NCBI RefSeq assembly: GCF_000821065.1
Contig: NZ_CDGG01000001.1
Span: 3,844,001 to 3,908,000, forward strand
Direction of reading: 5' to 3'
DNA: 64,000 nt
DNA from: Oceanobacillus oncorhynchi
GTDB lineage: Bacteria; Bacillota; Bacilli; Bacillales; Amphibacillaceae
The notes under the pieces are model-generated. The model did no database searches and was not told the DNA's origin. It saw only the letters and a program-made list of their open reading frames with translations. The position numbers and the translations under genes were made by a program. Shown in pieces: positions 26,283 through 36,941 of the stretch; the stretch's first letter is position 1; every line of letters starts with the position of its first letter.

Positions 26283-28061
26283 TGCTTCCTGCTTCTTTAA
26301 ATGTCCGATAACCTCTGTAGCTATATTTTTGGGTATGCCAATTTTACGCATATCTTCTAAAGAGGCATTTTTAATTTCTTCTACTGATTTAAAATGCGTC
26401 AATAAAAGCTTGCGCCGCTTCGCTCCAACCCCCGGGATACGGTCAAGCTCGGATTGAAACAGTCCTTTTCCTCTTAATTGCCTGTGGAAGGTAATGGCAA
26501 AGCGGTGCACCTCATCCTGTATCCGCTGCACTAAATAAAAGGCCTGCGATTGGCGTTTTAACGGAATGACCTCTGGAGGTTCCCCATATAATAATTCGCT
26601 GGTTTTATGCCGGTCATCCTTAGCAAGTCCAGCAAGCGGAATACTTAAACCAAGTTCATTTTCCAGCACATCTGATGCTGATGTCATCTGGCCTTTTCCC
26701 CCGTCAACAATAATTAAATCAGGTAAAGGAAGCTCCTCGCGAAGTACTCTTGTATAACGTCTGCGTATTACTTCCCGCATGGTTTCATAATCATCTGGTC
26801 CCTTGACATCTTTGATTTTATATTTGCGATATTCTTTTTTATTCGGTTTTCCATCCTCAAAAACAATCATTGCCGATACAGGATCTGTTCCTTGAATATT
26901 CGAATTATCAAACGCTTCAATCCGGCGAGGTGTCTCTATATTTAAGTAATCTCCTAAATCCTCCATTGCTTGGTAGGTTCTTTCCTCATCCCGCTCAATT
27001 AATTGAAATTTCTCGTTCAAAGCGATTTTTGCATTTTTTTCAGCTAATTCTACCATTTCTTTTTTTCTGCCACGAAGCGGTGTATGGACATTGACTTCAA
27101 GTAATTTTTCCAATATCTCATCATCAATGCCTATCGGAACTAATACCTGCTTTGGCTTCAGATGGTTTTCCTGCAAATAAAATCGTGCAATAAAACTGAC
27201 GATTGCTTCTTCCGCATTATCATAAAATGGGAATATACTGACATCGCGTTCTATCAGCTTTCCTTGCCGGATAAAGAAAACCTGTACACACATCCAGCCT
27301 TTATCATAGCTGTAACCAAAAACATCCCTGTTCACTAAATCATTAGCAGCCATTTTTTGCTGTTCCATCGTTGCATCGATGTATTGGATAGTGTCTCGAA
27401 GTTCTTTTGCTCTTTCAAAATTCAGCACTTCACTTGCTTCTGTCATTTCTCTTGTCAAACGGTTGCGAATATCCTTAAACCCACCATGTAAAAAGGAGGT
27501 TATCTCTTGAACAATTTGCTGATACGTTTCTTTAGAAGGCGGATTTTTACCACAGGCTAAGCATTGCCCCATATGATAATAAAGACACGGTCTGCCGGGA
27601 GGATTATTACATTTCCTGAGCGGATAGATTCGGTCTAAAAGCTTTTTGGTTTCCCTTGCCGCAATCACGTTAGGATAAGGACCAAAATATTTTCCTTTAT
27701 CTTTTTTTAACTGTCTTGTGACAATTAACCTCGGGTGCCGCTCAGATGTAATCTTCAAATAAGGATACGATTTATCATCCTTCAGCATTACATTATATTT
27801 AGGATCATATTTTTTTATTAAATTCATTTCTAAAATAAGTGCTTCAATCTCTGATGACGTAACCATATATTCAAAATCTGCAATATCCTGGACTAAACGC
27901 TGCGTTTTCCTGTCATTCGCCCCGCGAAAATAAGAACGAACGCGATTTCTTAACTTTTTAGATTTTCCTACATAAATAATTGTCCCATGCTTATCCTTCA
28001 TTAAATAACAGCCAGGCTGCATTGGAAGAATAGCCAACTTTTTTTCAATTGCTTCTTTCAT
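26256..28061 (-). CDS. uvrC: Excinuclease ABC subunit C
   Basis: Makes both incisions in nucleotide excision repair. 601 residues. N-terminal GIY-YIG nuclease ([20 protein letters not shown] spans about 18-37), cysteine-rich [20 protein letters not shown] near 170, UVR helix near 205-240 ([14 protein letters not shown]), C-terminal RNase H-like nuclease ([28 protein letters not shown]) and terminal helix-hairpin-helix ([24 protein letters not shown]). Located between trxA and yslB as in B. subtilis apart from missing lysC. Confidence 0.98.
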   Translation of the reverse strand: MKEAIEKKLAILPMQPGCYLMKDKHGTIIYVGKSKKLRNRVRSYFRGANDRKTQRLVQDIADFEYMVTSSEIEALILEMNLIKKYDPKYNVMLKDDKSYPYLKITSERHPRLIVTRQLKKDKGKYFGPYPNVIAARETKKLLDRIYPLRKCNNPPGRPCLYYHMGQCLACGKNPPSKETYQQIVQEITSFLHGGFKDIRNRLTREMTEASEVLNFERAKELRDTIQYIDATMEQQKMAANDLVNRDVFGYSYDKGWMCVQVFFIRQGKLIERDVSIFPFYDNAEEAIVSFIARFYLQENHLKPKQVLVPIGIDDEILEKLLEVNVHTPLRGRKKEMVELAEKNAKIALNEKFQLIERDEERTYQAMEDLGDYLNIETPRRIEAFDNSNIQGTDPVSAMIVFEDGKPNKKEYRKYKIKDVKGPDDYETMREVIRRRYTRVLREELPLPDLIIVDGGKGQMTSASDVLENELGLSIPLAGLAKDDRHKTSELLYGEPPEVIPLKRQSQAFYLVQRIQDEVHRFAITFHRQLRGKGLFQSELDRIPGVGAKRRKLLLTHFKSVEEIKNASLEDMRKIGIPKNIATEVIGHLKKQEAEQNDREIE

Positions 28062-28195
28062 CTATAACCAGCCCTTTATACATCAGAAAATCCCTTTTCA
28101 TCTGCTTGATGACAAAGGGATTCTCTTTTTTCTAATAGAAATCAAAGAATCCGTTCTGTGATAAGGTATCACCACAGAACGAAAACGTGACTTTA

Positions 28196-28510
28196 TCAGG
28201 CATGTTTATTAATTAAATCTGTTAATGCCTCTTTAGGTTGGAAACCAATAACCTGGTCTACCACTTCTCCATCTTTGAATAAAAGAAGTGTCGGTATACT
28301 CATTACACCAAATTTCCCAGCTGTTTCCTGGTTTTCATCCACATCTAATTTGACGATCTGTACTTTTTCTTCCATTTCTCCATCAATTTCTTCTAAAACA
28401 GGAGCAATCATTTTACAAGGTCCACACCATGGAGCCCAAAAGTCTGCAAGTACAAGACCTTTTGATGTCTCGTCTGTAAAGTTTTGATCCGTTACATGTT
28501 TAATTGCCAT
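28196..28510 (-). CDS. trxA: Thioredoxin
   Basis: 104 residues, a classic thioredoxin fold with the redox site [11 protein letters not shown] at about 26-36, the cis-proline in MSIPTLLLF near 72-80, and FKDGEVVDQ. Reduces cytosolic disulfides. GGAGG precedes the ATG. Order trxA-uvrC on the minus strand agrees with B. subtilis. Confidence 0.98.
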   Translation of the reverse strand: MAIKHVTDQNFTDETSKGLVLADFWAPWCGPCKMIAPVLEEIDGEMEEKVQIVKLDVDENQETAGKFGVMSIPTLLLFKDGEVVDQVIGFQPKEALTDLINKHA

Positions 28511-28617
28511 TATTTTTACCTCCTTAAAACATCATGCAGCTTATCATAAGCTTAGTATGAGTATATCATCGTATAAGTATACTTCCTAATAGTTTGCTTG
28601 AATTGATTAAAATTACT

Positions 28618-28659
28618 TTCAAAAGGCCTGTGTCTCAGCATTTCTCACAGACCTTTTAT
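28618..28659 (-). terminator. Terminator of the lcfA-fadR-fadB-etfBA operon
   Basis: AAAAGGTCTGTGAG pairs with CTGAGACACAGGCCTTTTG (minor bulge), directly after the etfA stop. Confidence 0.8.
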
Positions 28660-28664
28660 TTCCT

Positions 28665-29639
28665 TTATGCCTTTACTTTTTTAATTTCTTCAATAAGCAG
28701 CGGGATGACTTCAAATAAATCACCAACAATTCCATAGTCAGCAATATTAAAGATATTTGATTCAGCATCTTTATTTATAGCAACAATTACTTTGGAATTA
28801 GACATTCCGGCTAAATGCTGAATTGCACCGGAAATACCTACCGCAATATATAAATCAGGAGTTACCACTTTTCCGGTCTGCCCAATTTGCAGCGCATAAT
28901 CACAATAGTCAGCATCACAGGCACCTCTGGATGCACCTACAGCACCTCCCAGTACATCTGCAAGCTCGTAAAGCGGTTTAAATCCCTCTGCACTTTTCAC
29001 TCCTCTTCCGCCTGCTACAATAACATTTGCTTCTGAGAGGTCAACCCCCTCCGAGGTTTTTCGGACAACATCCTTCACAATGGTACGTAAATCTTTAATA
29101 TCTATATCCTTGGTATTTACTTCGCCAGATCTTGAAGCATCTTTTTCAAGAGCAGCTATATTATTCGGGCGAATCGTTACAAATATAAAATCATCTGCAA
29201 ATGTCTTCTTTTCAAATGCTTTTCCAGAATAGATAGGACGAATAAATACATTGTCATCGCCATTTTTTTCAATGTCTACTACGTCAGAGATAAGTCCTGC
29301 TGACAGCCTGCTTGCAACCTTTGGTGTCAGGTCTTTTCCAATAGAGGTATGCCCCATGACAATTCCTTTTGGAGATAATTCATCGATAATTTCTAAAACC
29401 GCCTGTCCATACCCTTCTGATGTATACGTTTTCAAATTGTCGTGCGTGACTGTAACAACACTATCCGCCCCATAAGCAATTAGTTCTTCACCTGCACTGG
29501 TTAAATCACTATCACTGAATAAAACACCCACAATTTCAGCATCCGCATCAATTTGCTTCGCCGCTGCAATTGCCTCAAAGGAAACATTTCTTATATCATT
29601 ATCTCTTACTTCACCAATCACTAGTAATTTATCGCTCAT
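28665..29639 (-). CDS. etfA: Electron transfer flavoprotein alpha subunit
   Basis: 324 residues. The C-terminal FAD domain shows VIVAGGRGVKSAEGF near 207-221, LGGAVGASRGACDA near 230-243, and GQTGKVVTPDLYIAVGISGAIQH split across about 255-280, with SNSKVIVAINKD near 285. Takes electrons from acyl-CoA dehydrogenases to the quinone pool in beta-oxidation. Follows etfB by 49 bases. Confidence 0.97.
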   Translation of the reverse strand: MSDKLLVIGEVRDNDIRNVSFEAIAAAKQIDADAEIVGVLFSDSDLTSAGEELIAYGADSVVTVTHDNLKTYTSEGYGQAVLEIIDELSPKGIVMGHTSIGKDLTPKVASRLSAGLISDVVDIEKNGDDNVFIRPIYSGKAFEKKTFADDFIFVTIRPNNIAALEKDASRSGEVNTKDIDIKDLRTIVKDVVRKTSEGVDLSEANVIVAGGRGVKSAEGFKPLYELADVLGGAVGASRGACDADYCDYALQIGQTGKVVTPDLYIAVGISGAIQHLAGMSNSKVIVAINKDAESNIFNIADYGIVGDLFEVIPLLIEEIKKVKA

Positions 29640-29688
29640 TATTATTATCCCCTTTCACTATCAGCTGCATTATCATACAAACTTTCTC

Positions 29689-30462
29689 TTAAAGTACCTT
29701 TTTGTCATTTTTCAATAAAGATACCAATTCCTTCACCTGATCCGCTACCTCTCCCTCTAACACTTTACCTGCTTCTTTTTCAGGCGGAAGATAAATATCG
29801 ATTGTTTTCGTTTTTGCTTCTACGTCATCCTCATCTAGGTCCAGATCATCGATTTCTAATTCTTCAAGCGGTTTTTTCTTCGCTTTCATAATTCCCGGCA
29901 GTGAAGGGTAACGCGGGTCATTTAAGCCTTGTTGACAAGTAACTAGTACAGGAAGGCTGGTTTCGATGATTTCAACATCTCCTTCAACGTCTTTTTCTAT
30001 CGAAGCAGTATCCCCATCGATAGACAGGCTCGTTATCGTTGTAACGCAGGATATTCCCAAAAGCTCGGCAAGTCTCGGACCGACCTGACCGCTTGCTTCA
30101 TCAATAGCAACATTCCCTGCCAAAATCAAATCAGCTTCCTTGTCTTCAAAAAATGCTTCTAAAATTTTGGCAGTTGTAAACTGGTCTCCTTCTTCCAAAT
30201 CTTCTTCTGTATTAATTAGAACTGCTTTGTCCGCTCCCATAGCAAGAGCTGTCCGAAGCTGCTTCTCAGAGTCTTCGTCACCAATGGTAACCACTGTGAC
30301 CTCTCCGCCATGCTTATCTCTTTGTACAATCGCTTCCTCTACTGCATATTCATCATAAGGATTAATGATGAATTCTGCACCATCATCTTCAATTTTCCCA
30401 TTTTGAACAGCAATTTTTTCCTCTGTATCAAACGTTTTTTTCAATAATACATAAATATTCAT
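29689..30462 (-). CDS. etfB: Electron transfer flavoprotein beta subunit
   Basis: 257 residues from ATG 30462, with AAGGAGGAA upstream; the longer frame would start six codons earlier over the ribosome site. Family marks: NPYDEYAVEEA near 38-48, ALAMGADKAVLI near 85, LAGNVAIDEASGQVGPRLAE near 120-140 and LPVLVTCQQGLNDPRYPSL near 175-195. The AMP-binding partner of EtfA. Confidence 0.97.
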   Translation of the reverse strand: MNIYVLLKKTFDTEEKIAVQNGKIEDDGAEFIINPYDEYAVEEAIVQRDKHGGEVTVVTIGDEDSEKQLRTALAMGADKAVLINTEEDLEEGDQFTTAKILEAFFEDKEADLILAGNVAIDEASGQVGPRLAELLGISCVTTITSLSIDGDTASIEKDVEGDVEIIETSLPVLVTCQQGLNDPRYPSLPGIMKAKKKPLEELEIDDLDLDEDDVEAKTKTIDIYLPPEKEAGKVLEGEVADQVKELVSLLKNDKKVL

Positions 30463-30564
30463 ATTCTTTTTCCTCCTTGTCACAAACTAGAATGTATGTT
30501 TAAAAAGCAGTCAATAATACTTCATCCTCTTATCATTCGAGTAATTTGGGAACCGCCAGAAAAT

Positions 30565-31338
30565 CTATTTATCCTGAAAGTTTGCTGCTCTTTTTTCTTT
30601 AAAAGCGCTTACACCTTCTTTCGCATCATATGACCCGAAAATTTCACCAAACAAGCCCGCTTCCCTGTCAGCTCCTTCTGCAAATTGGCTTGTATTTGCA
30701 TAAGGAATCAATTGCATAATCCGATTGATTCCAGGCTTGCTTTTAGCAGCAATTTTTCCGGCTAATTGACGAACTTCATTTTCCAGCTCATCTTCTTCCA
30801 CAATCCGGTTAACAAGCCCCCATTCTTCCGCCTGCCTTCCGGAAATCGGTTCTCCGGTTAAAATCATCTCATATGCTCTGGCATTACCTATATATCGCGG
30901 CAAACGCTGTGTACCGGCAAAACCAGGAATAATGCCTAAATTCATCTCTGGAAGCCCTATTCTGGCATCAGCCGTTGCATACCTTATATGACAAGCCATT
31001 GCGAGCTCTAATCCTCCGCCTAATGCAGCGCCATGTATGGATGCAATAACAGGAAGCGGAAAATGCTCTATCCTGTTAAAAATGTTCTGGCCGTCCTTAG
31101 CTAAAGTTTCATACTCTGATGCCTCTTGAAGAGCGGTAAATTCTTTAATATCTGCCCCAGCTGAGAAAAACTTGCCTTCTCCCTGCAGGACAACCACTTT
31201 GGCTTCCCCTTCTTGTTCAATCTGTGTTAACAGTTCATCTAATTTTGCGATCAGCTTAGAAGATAATGCATTAGCAGGAGGGCTTTTGATTGTTAAATAA
31301 GCAACCTTCTCCTCTACTTTTAATTCCAAAACGGACAA
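30565..31338 (-). CDS. fadB: Enoyl-CoA hydratase (FadB-like)
   Basis: 257-residue crotonase from TTG 31338, preceded by GAGGTGATTGAT. The oxyanion-hole stretches are FFSAGADIKEF near 60 and HGAALGGGLELAMACH near 103-118; the catalytic glutamates are in LPEMNLGIIPGFAGTQRL near 132-150. Hydrates trans-2-enoyl-CoA in fatty-acid degradation. In B. subtilis the same place holds fadB, under FadR control. Confidence 0.93.
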   Translation of the reverse strand: MSVLELKVEEKVAYLTIKSPPANALSSKLIAKLDELLTQIEQEGEAKVVVLQGEGKFFSAGADIKEFTALQEASEYETLAKDGQNIFNRIEHFPLPVIASIHGAALGGGLELAMACHIRYATADARIGLPEMNLGIIPGFAGTQRLPRYIGNARAYEMILTGEPISGRQAEEWGLVNRIVEEDELENEVRQLAGKIAAKSKPGINRIMQLIPYANTSQFAEGADREAGLFGEIFGSYDAKEGVSAFKEKRAANFQDK

Positions 31339-31372
31339 ATCAATCACCTCTTTTTTATATTTCATTATCTGT

Positions 31373-31957
31373 TTATTTTGAAGTTAAAGCACTAACGAGC
31401 ATTCTATGAATCTCAGGCGCCATGTCAACAAGATGATATTTCTGTTCCTTCATCACCCAATTCGTAACAATCTCATCAAGTGTACCGAAAATCATTTGCC
31501 TGACCAGAGGAATATTCAAATCCTCTCTAAAATGCTGCTGCTCCATTCCTTTTTGAATAATACCGTCAATCACGGTTAAGTAAGGCTTCAAAACTTGATT
31601 AATCTGCAGTCTTAAAGAAATATTTGATTGTCTTAACTCCAGCTGGGTCACAATAGCTAAATAATAATCTGAAGACAGCTGCGTGAAATGCATTTTTATT
31701 AAGGTATACAGCTGATTAGAAGCAGAATCATTTTCTTCGATTGCTTTTGCTATTTGATCGATAAATTCTCCCATTTTCACTTCGAATAAAGAAACAAGAA
31801 TATGTTCTTTGTTCTTAAAGTATAAATAAATGGTACCGTCAGCAACATTCGCTTCCTTTGCTATTTTGGAAACCTGTGACCCATGGTATCCATTTTCGGC
31901 AATCACTTTTACAGCAGCTTCAATAATTTGATGATATTTTGGTTTTTGATTATTCAT
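31373..31957 (-). CDS. fadR: Fatty-acid degradation regulator FadR (TetR family)
   Basis: 194 residues. N-terminal TetR helix-turn-helix (IAENGYHGSQVSKIAKEANV, DGTIYLYFKNKEHI) and a C-terminal ligand domain. B. subtilis FadR represses fatty-acid degradation genes and is released by long-chain acyl-CoA. The operon context lcfA-fadR-fadB-etfB-etfA is the same as in B. subtilis, and a matching operator lies just upstream. Confidence 0.95.
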   Translation of the reverse strand: MNNQKPKYHQIIEAAVKVIAENGYHGSQVSKIAKEANVADGTIYLYFKNKEHILVSLFEVKMGEFIDQIAKAIEENDSASNQLYTLIKMHFTQLSSDYYLAIVTQLELRQSNISLRLQINQVLKPYLTVIDGIIQKGMEQQHFREDLNIPLVRQMIFGTLDEIVTNWVMKEQKYHLVDMAPEIHRMLVSALTSK

Positions 31958-31990
31958 GATTTACTCCTTGATTACATAATTAAAAATGAG

Positions 31991-32040
31991 TGAATGGTCA
32001 TTCATATTTTTAATATACAATTCTTGAAGTTTAATGTCAA
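31991..32040 (-). promoter_or_regulatory. fadR promoter with FadR operator
   Basis: Minus strand TTGACA (32035-32040), 17-base spacer, TATATT (32012-32017), and right after it the palindrome TGAATGACCATTCA (31991-32004), which matches the FadR half-sites TGAATGA/TCATTCA. This is a self-controlled internal promoter for fadR-fadB-etfB-etfA. Confidence 0.85.
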
Positions 32041-32148
32041 TGAAAAGCTGTTTTATTTAAAACGTTTTCGATATAAATACATTCCGATTCTCTGCTTAAT
32101 TAAATTACCTGTCAAGCTGCTTTGGAAAAGAAAAAAAGAGCACGAGGC

Positions 32149-33852
32149 TCAAACAGATGCTGCTTCTTGTTTCTGTTTCTCTTCGTCAATCAGTTTTCTT
32201 CTTAAGATTTTCCCGACTGCTGTTTTTGGCAATTCATCACGGAATTCATAAATTCTCGGGACTTTGTAGCTTGCGAGATGTTTTCTTGCATATTCATTTA
32301 ACTCTTCTTCCGTAAGAGCCGCTCCCTCTTTCAACACAATATAAGCCTTTACTGTCTCTCCTCTGTATGGATCCGGTATACCTGCTGCTACCGCTTCCTG
32401 GATAGCTTCATGCTCATACAAAACCTCTTCGATTTCTCTTGGATAAATGTTAAAACCGCCTGCAATAATCATATCCTTCTTTCTGTCCACGACATAGAAA
32501 AACCCGGATTCATCAACATATCCTAAATCGCCGGTCAAAAGCCAGCCATCTTTCAGGGTACTCGCCGTCTCTTCTTCATTATTCCAATACCCTTTCATTA
32601 CTTGCGGTCCTTTTACAGCGATTTCGCCGATTTCTCCAACCGGAACTTCTTCTAATCCCGCTTCACCCATTTGAACAATTTTAGCATCTGTATCCGGCCA
32701 AGGGACGCCGATACTGCCGTTAATACGTTCAGCATATACAAAATTTGCATGTGTTACAGGGGAAGTTTCTGTTAATCCATATCCTTCAACCAGCTTTCCA
32801 CCGGTAATTCTTTCAAAGCGCTCCTGAATCTCAACTGGCAATGGGGCTGACCCGCTAATACACGCATCTATAGAGGATAAATCATATTTCTCTAATTCCG
32901 GGTGGTTTAACAGACCGATATAAATCGTTGGGGCGCCTGGAAAAAGATTAGGTTTCTGTTTATCTATTACTTTTAATAAGTCACCCGCATCAAATTTTGG
33001 TATCAGAATAATCTTGGAGGCTTTTTTTATCGCAAAGTTCATCACAGCTGTCATCCCGTATACATGGAAGAATGGAAGAATACCTAGAACTACATCCTGA
33101 CCTTTTTGTTCTTCGCTGCGCGAAAGCCATGTTTCGCACATTTGCACATTGGCACTTAAATTATAATGCGTCAGCATTACTCCTTTAGGACTGCCTGTTG
33201 TCCCGCCGGTATATTGTAAAAGTGCAAGGTCTTCTTCCGGATTAATAGGGGATTCTAAATAATCAGCAACCGAGTGCTCCATCATCTTTTTCCATACATG
33301 GGTATCATTGCTGGGCTCTACCTTCACCACCAAATTGTATTCTCGCTTCTGTATAAATGGATAAATCATATTTTTAGGGAAAGGAAGATAATCCTTGATG
33401 CCGGTTACAATAACATGCTCTAATGTCGTATGTGAACGGGCGCTGTTTACACGCGGAAGTAAAATATCTAAACAAATAATTGCTCTAGCCTGCGCATCAT
33501 TCATTTGAAAAATCAATTCTCTTTCCGTATAAAGCGGATTTGTTGGAACAGCTATTGCTCCTGCCATCAGGATACCATAGTAGCTAATCACCGTTTGAGG
33601 AGTATTTGGCAAAAAAATAGCAACCCTGTCTCCTTTTCTGATTCCAATAGATTGCAAATAATTCGCTGTTTTTTTCGCCTCTTTATACAGCTCTTTATAA
33701 GTCATCTCCTTACCCATGAAGTAAAGCGCTTTCTTTTCTCCGTGATGCTTCGCCGCATCAATTAAATATTGATACAGAGCGCACTTATCATATTCCAGTG
33801 TTTTAGGTAAATCCTCAGGGTAGCGATCATGCCAAGCCCTTTTTTCCAACAT
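32149..33852 (-). CDS. lcfA: Long-chain fatty-acid-CoA ligase
   Basis: 567 residues, activating fatty acids to acyl-CoA through acyl-adenylates. AMP-binding motif LLQYTGGTTGSPKGVMLTH near 213-231, YGLTETSPV near 360, TGDLGYVDESGFFYVVDRKK near 445-464 and a C-terminal lysine in PKTAVGKILRRKL near 550. First gene of the fatty-acid operon. Upstream a TATAAT at minus-strand 33883-33888 region is visible, but no FadR palindrome, unlike the promoter in front of fadR. Confidence 0.96.
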   Translation of the reverse strand: MLEKRAWHDRYPEDLPKTLEYDKCALYQYLIDAAKHHGEKKALYFMGKEMTYKELYKEAKKTANYLQSIGIRKGDRVAIFLPNTPQTVISYYGILMAGAIAVPTNPLYTERELIFQMNDAQARAIICLDILLPRVNSARSHTTLEHVIVTGIKDYLPFPKNMIYPFIQKREYNLVVKVEPSNDTHVWKKMMEHSVADYLESPINPEEDLALLQYTGGTTGSPKGVMLTHYNLSANVQMCETWLSRSEEQKGQDVVLGILPFFHVYGMTAVMNFAIKKASKIILIPKFDAGDLLKVIDKQKPNLFPGAPTIYIGLLNHPELEKYDLSSIDACISGSAPLPVEIQERFERITGGKLVEGYGLTETSPVTHANFVYAERINGSIGVPWPDTDAKIVQMGEAGLEEVPVGEIGEIAVKGPQVMKGYWNNEEETASTLKDGWLLTGDLGYVDESGFFYVVDRKKDMIIAGGFNIYPREIEEVLYEHEAIQEAVAAGIPDPYRGETVKAYIVLKEGAALTEEELNEYARKHLASYKVPRIYEFRDELPKTAVGKILRRKLIDEEKQKQEAASV

Positions 33853-33927
33853 AAATCATTCCTCCTTCAATTTAGTCTATACCTATTATAACGGTTAATT
33901 GCTAACTTTGAAAATATTATCTAATAT

Positions 33928-34011
33928 TTAGAGAAATAAATAAACCAATCCTACGATGAAAAAAATAATTCCAACTGCCATTAATATTTTTGCTAAACGT
34001 TCAAATATCAC
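33928..34011 (-). CDS. 27-residue single-helix membrane peptide (putative)
   Basis: GTG start at 34011 with GGAGGG six bases upstream; reads MIFERLAKILMAVGIIFFIVGLVYLFL, one basic amphipathic turn and one membrane helix of about 18 residues. It begins 12 bases past the yshE stop, so it would be the second gene of a yshE transcript. It resembles the N-terminus of DUF2905-type small membrane proteins but lacks the remainder. Real expression is unproven. Confidence 0.5.
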   Translation of the reverse strand: MIFERLAKILMAVGIIFFIVGLVYLFL

Positions 34012-34022
34012 TCATTGCCCTC

Positions 34023-34433
34023 CTAACCAACGATGCTTGCTCCGATAACATAGGCTAACCCGACAGAGATGACCATCGAGATAAAGCCGACAGCCTTATT
34101 GCCGTTGCCGATTTCTTCATCCACTTTCATAAATGGAGTTAAAAATTCAAAAAATAAATATCCTGCTATTAATAATACAAAACCAAAAATCCCCCAGCCC
34201 ATCGATACCATTAAACTATCGTTATGCTCAATGGAGAATCTGAAAATCATGGCTATGCCGAATAGCTTTCCTCCGGTAGCCATCGCAACGGCCAGATTCC
34301 CTTTTTTTATTTCCTCCCAGTTTTTATAGGAGGTTACCAGTTCAGCAATTGCTAAAAAGAGCAGAGTGGATAAAATAAATACACTATACCTCGCTGCAGT
34401 GATTACTAAAATATTTTCCCAAAAGCCTTCCAT
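34023..34433 (-). CDS. yshE: YshE, DUF350 membrane protein
   Basis: 136 residues from ATG 34433 (MEGFWENIL) with GGAGCGAG upstream. Four membrane helices in two repeats, the DUF350 layout: first helix ITAARYSVFILSTLLFLAIAE, then LAVAMATGGKLFGIAMIF, the short loop MGWGIFGFVLLIAGYLFFEF, and AVGFISMVISVGLAYVIGASI. The function is unknown. Position downstream of mutS2 matches yshE in B. subtilis. Confidence 0.85.
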   Translation of the reverse strand: MEGFWENILVITAARYSVFILSTLLFLAIAELVTSYKNWEEIKKGNLAVAMATGGKLFGIAMIFRFSIEHNDSLMVSMGWGIFGFVLLIAGYLFFEFLTPFMKVDEEIGNGNKAVGFISMVISVGLAYVIGASIVG

Positions 34434-34524
34434 TTTTCTCGCTCCTTCATTTGGAAAAAGGGATTTGTTGCCAATATTAAATCCATCCCTTTTTCCGATC
34501 TTACAAAACATTTAATTCGATTAC

Positions 34525-36870
34525 TTATTCAAAGCGAATAACTGTAACGCCGCTTCCGCCTTCTCCTGCTTCGCCTGACCTTGAGCCTTTAATATGCGGA
34601 TGCCGCTTCACAAATTCCTGAACACCCTTTCGCAAGGCGCCAGTCCCTTTCCCATGAATAATAGATGCTTGAGCGTAACCGGATAGCAATACATCATCCA
34701 CATACTTCTCCAGCTTGTGCATCGCGTCCTCATAACGTTCGCCGCGTAAATCCAATTCTGTTTTCACATGCTGATTATTGCCTCTAACCGTGGCCACTGG
34801 CTCAGCCTGCTTCTTTTTCTTCTTCTTGACAAGCTCTAAATCAGACCGTTTTACTTTTACTTTCATAATGCCGACCTGCACCATATATTCCCTGTCATTT
34901 ACCTTTTCAACAACCTCGCCGAGCTGATTTACGGTGAGCAGCTTAATCTCGTCTCCCGGCTTCAGCTCGCTCTGCTCTTGTTTCTTCTCAGGCTGGACAG
35001 CTGATTTATCCCTGCTTAGATTCGGCATTGCCTCGTCAAGCATCTTTCTGGCTTCAATCCACTCATGTTCCTTCATGCCAGACTGGTCTTTCATATTGCG
35101 CATCATCTGCACAATTTCTTCTGCTTCCTGACGCGCTTTCAGCAACGCTTTTTCAGCCTTCTCTTCCGTTTTTTCATAAATCTTTTGCTTCTTATCTTCC
35201 CATCGGTTCATTGCTTTTGTTAATTCTTGATGCAGTTTTTCACTCTCTTCCAGTACCTGATGCGCTTTTTCATAGTCTCGCTCTGCCTCTGTATGGGATT
35301 GTTCTAAGGAAGCAATCATATTTTCTACTTGGTGAGAATCCACACCAATCAGCTGCTTCGCTTGATTAATGATATTTCCGTCAAGCCCTAGCCGCTTCGA
35401 AATGTCAAATGCATTGCTTCGTCCTGGAACGCCAATTAGTAACCGGTAGGTCGGCCGCAATGTTTCTACATTAAATTCTACAGAAGCATTGACCACCTGC
35501 GTCCGGTTATATCCATAAGCTTTTAATTCCGGATAATGGGTCGTCGCAATAACACTTGCATTTTTAGAAAGCACCTCATCCAGGATCGACATTGCTAAAG
35601 CAGCTCCTTCTTGCGGATCTGTACCAGAGCCTAATTCATCAAATAAAACCAGCGACTGATCCGTGACATGCTTCATAATTTCCACAATGTTTGTCATATG
35701 AGAGGAAAAGGTACTCAGGTTTTGTTCAATCGACTGTTCATCACCTATATCAGCGAAAACCTCATCAAATATCGGCATTTCACAGCCATCGAGTGCGGGT
35801 ACCTGTAAACCCGATTGAGCCATCAATGTACAAAGCCCAACCATTTTCAAAGTAACCGTCTTTCCGCCTGTATTTGGTCCTGTAATAACAATTGCCTGAT
35901 AGTCCTGGCCCATTTCCACATCATTTGGAACAACGTGATCATCTGGAATATATGGGTGTCTTGCCTGCTGCATCTTTATATAACCATGTATATTCATTTT
36001 AGGTCTTACCGCATGCATTTTTTGAGCAAGTTTTCCCCGGGCGCTGATAAAATCAATTTCCGAAAGCCAATAGACATTATTTAAAAGCTCTTGTTCATAG
36101 GAAGCGATGTGCCTGCTGAGTTCCTTTAAAATCCGTTCTATTTCTTGTTTTTCTTTAGAAAATAAATCCTGTAATTTATTATTCATATCCACTACCGCTT
36201 TTGGCTCCATAAATAATGTCTGACCGGATGATGACTGATCATGGACAATTCCGCCAATGGCAGCACGGTATTCCTGTCTTACCGGCAAAACATAACGATC
36301 ATTCCGAATCGTGATAATCGAATCGGAAAGCATTTTACTGTTAGAGCGTGTATAGCTTTCTAACTTGCTGCGGACACTGCTTTCATATGTCCGTATAGAG
36401 CTGCGGATAGAACGTAAAGCTGATGAAGCACCATCCATTATCTGGCCATGATCATCGATGCAGCTGTTAATATGCTGTTCTAAATCCCGGATTGCGATAA
36501 TATTTGCTGCGGCAGATTGAAGAATTGGTATTTCTACATCCTCGACCTGTTCTAAAAAACTTTTGGCCTGTCTGCCTCCATATAACGTATCCCCAATGCG
36601 TAAAACCTCATCCGCCGAAAGAATGCTCCCTATTGCACTGCGTTTCACACTCGGTCGTATATCAGATATACCACCTAAAGGAATCACTTTATTCAGCCGG
36701 AAAATTTGAACGGCTTCGTCTGTCTGCGCTTGGAGTTCCTCCACTTCATCAAGCGTCGACTTGGGTTGTATCTTAGATGCTAAATCCTTTCCTATAGAGG
36801 TTTCTGCTTGATCACGAACCTTTTCAACAAGGCGGTGAAATTCAAGCGTTTTTAATACACGTTCGTTCAT
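34525..36870 (-). CDS. mutS2: MutS2 ATPase/nuclease
   Basis: 781 residues. Core helices, ATPase with Walker [14 protein letters not shown] near 330, Walker [19 protein letters not shown] near 405-422, long coiled coil about 515-630, a KOW-like segment, and the C-terminal Smr nuclease ([15 protein letters not shown] near 705, [13 protein letters not shown] near 738). It lacks the MutS mismatch-binding domain. In B. subtilis MutS2 splits collided ribosomes and affects recombination. Confidence 0.97.
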   Translation of the reverse strand: MNERVLKTLEFHRLVEKVRDQAETSIGKDLASKIQPKSTLDEVEELQAQTDEAVQIFRLNKVIPLGGISDIRPSVKRSAIGSILSADEVLRIGDTLYGGRQAKSFLEQVEDVEIPILQSAAANIIAIRDLEQHINSCIDDHGQIMDGASSALRSIRSSIRTYESSVRSKLESYTRSNSKMLSDSIITIRNDRYVLPVRQEYRAAIGGIVHDQSSSGQTLFMEPKAVVDMNNKLQDLFSKEKQEIERILKELSRHIASYEQELLNNVYWLSEIDFISARGKLAQKMHAVRPKMNIHGYIKMQQARHPYIPDDHVVPNDVEMGQDYQAIVITGPNTGGKTVTLKMVGLCTLMAQSGLQVPALDGCEMPIFDEVFADIGDEQSIEQNLSTFSSHMTNIVEIMKHVTDQSLVLFDELGSGTDPQEGAALAMSILDEVLSKNASVIATTHYPELKAYGYNRTQVVNASVEFNVETLRPTYRLLIGVPGRSNAFDISKRLGLDGNIINQAKQLIGVDSHQVENMIASLEQSHTEAERDYEKAHQVLEESEKLHQELTKAMNRWEDKKQKIYEKTEEKAEKALLKARQEAEEIVQMMRNMKDQSGMKEHEWIEARKMLDEAMPNLSRDKSAVQPEKKQEQSELKPGDEIKLLTVNQLGEVVEKVNDREYMVQVGIMKVKVKRSDLELVKKKKKKQAEPVATVRGNNQHVKTELDLRGERYEDAMHKLEKYVDDVLLSGYAQASIIHGKGTGALRKGVQEFVKRHPHIKGSRSGEAGEGGSGVTVIRFE

Positions 36871-36908
36871 TTTAACCCCTCTTTTATTAAAAATTAAAAT
36901 CTATGCTT

Positions 36909-36940
36909 TGAGCCAGTTTCCGTATGAGAACACTGGCTCA
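36909..36940 (-). terminator. Hairpin between polX and mutS2
   Basis: GAGCCAGT pairs with ACTGGCTC across a 16-base loop, 2 bases past the polX stop on the minus strand. There is no strong U-run, so it may only modulate readthrough or stabilise ends. Confidence 0.5.
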
Positions 36941-36941
36941 C

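Noticed and set aside
28153-28180. Hairpin GTTCTGTG...CACAGAAC between trxA and uvrC
   Set aside because: A clear stem but no U-run on the minus strand; not supported as a terminator, could be an RNA-processing site.
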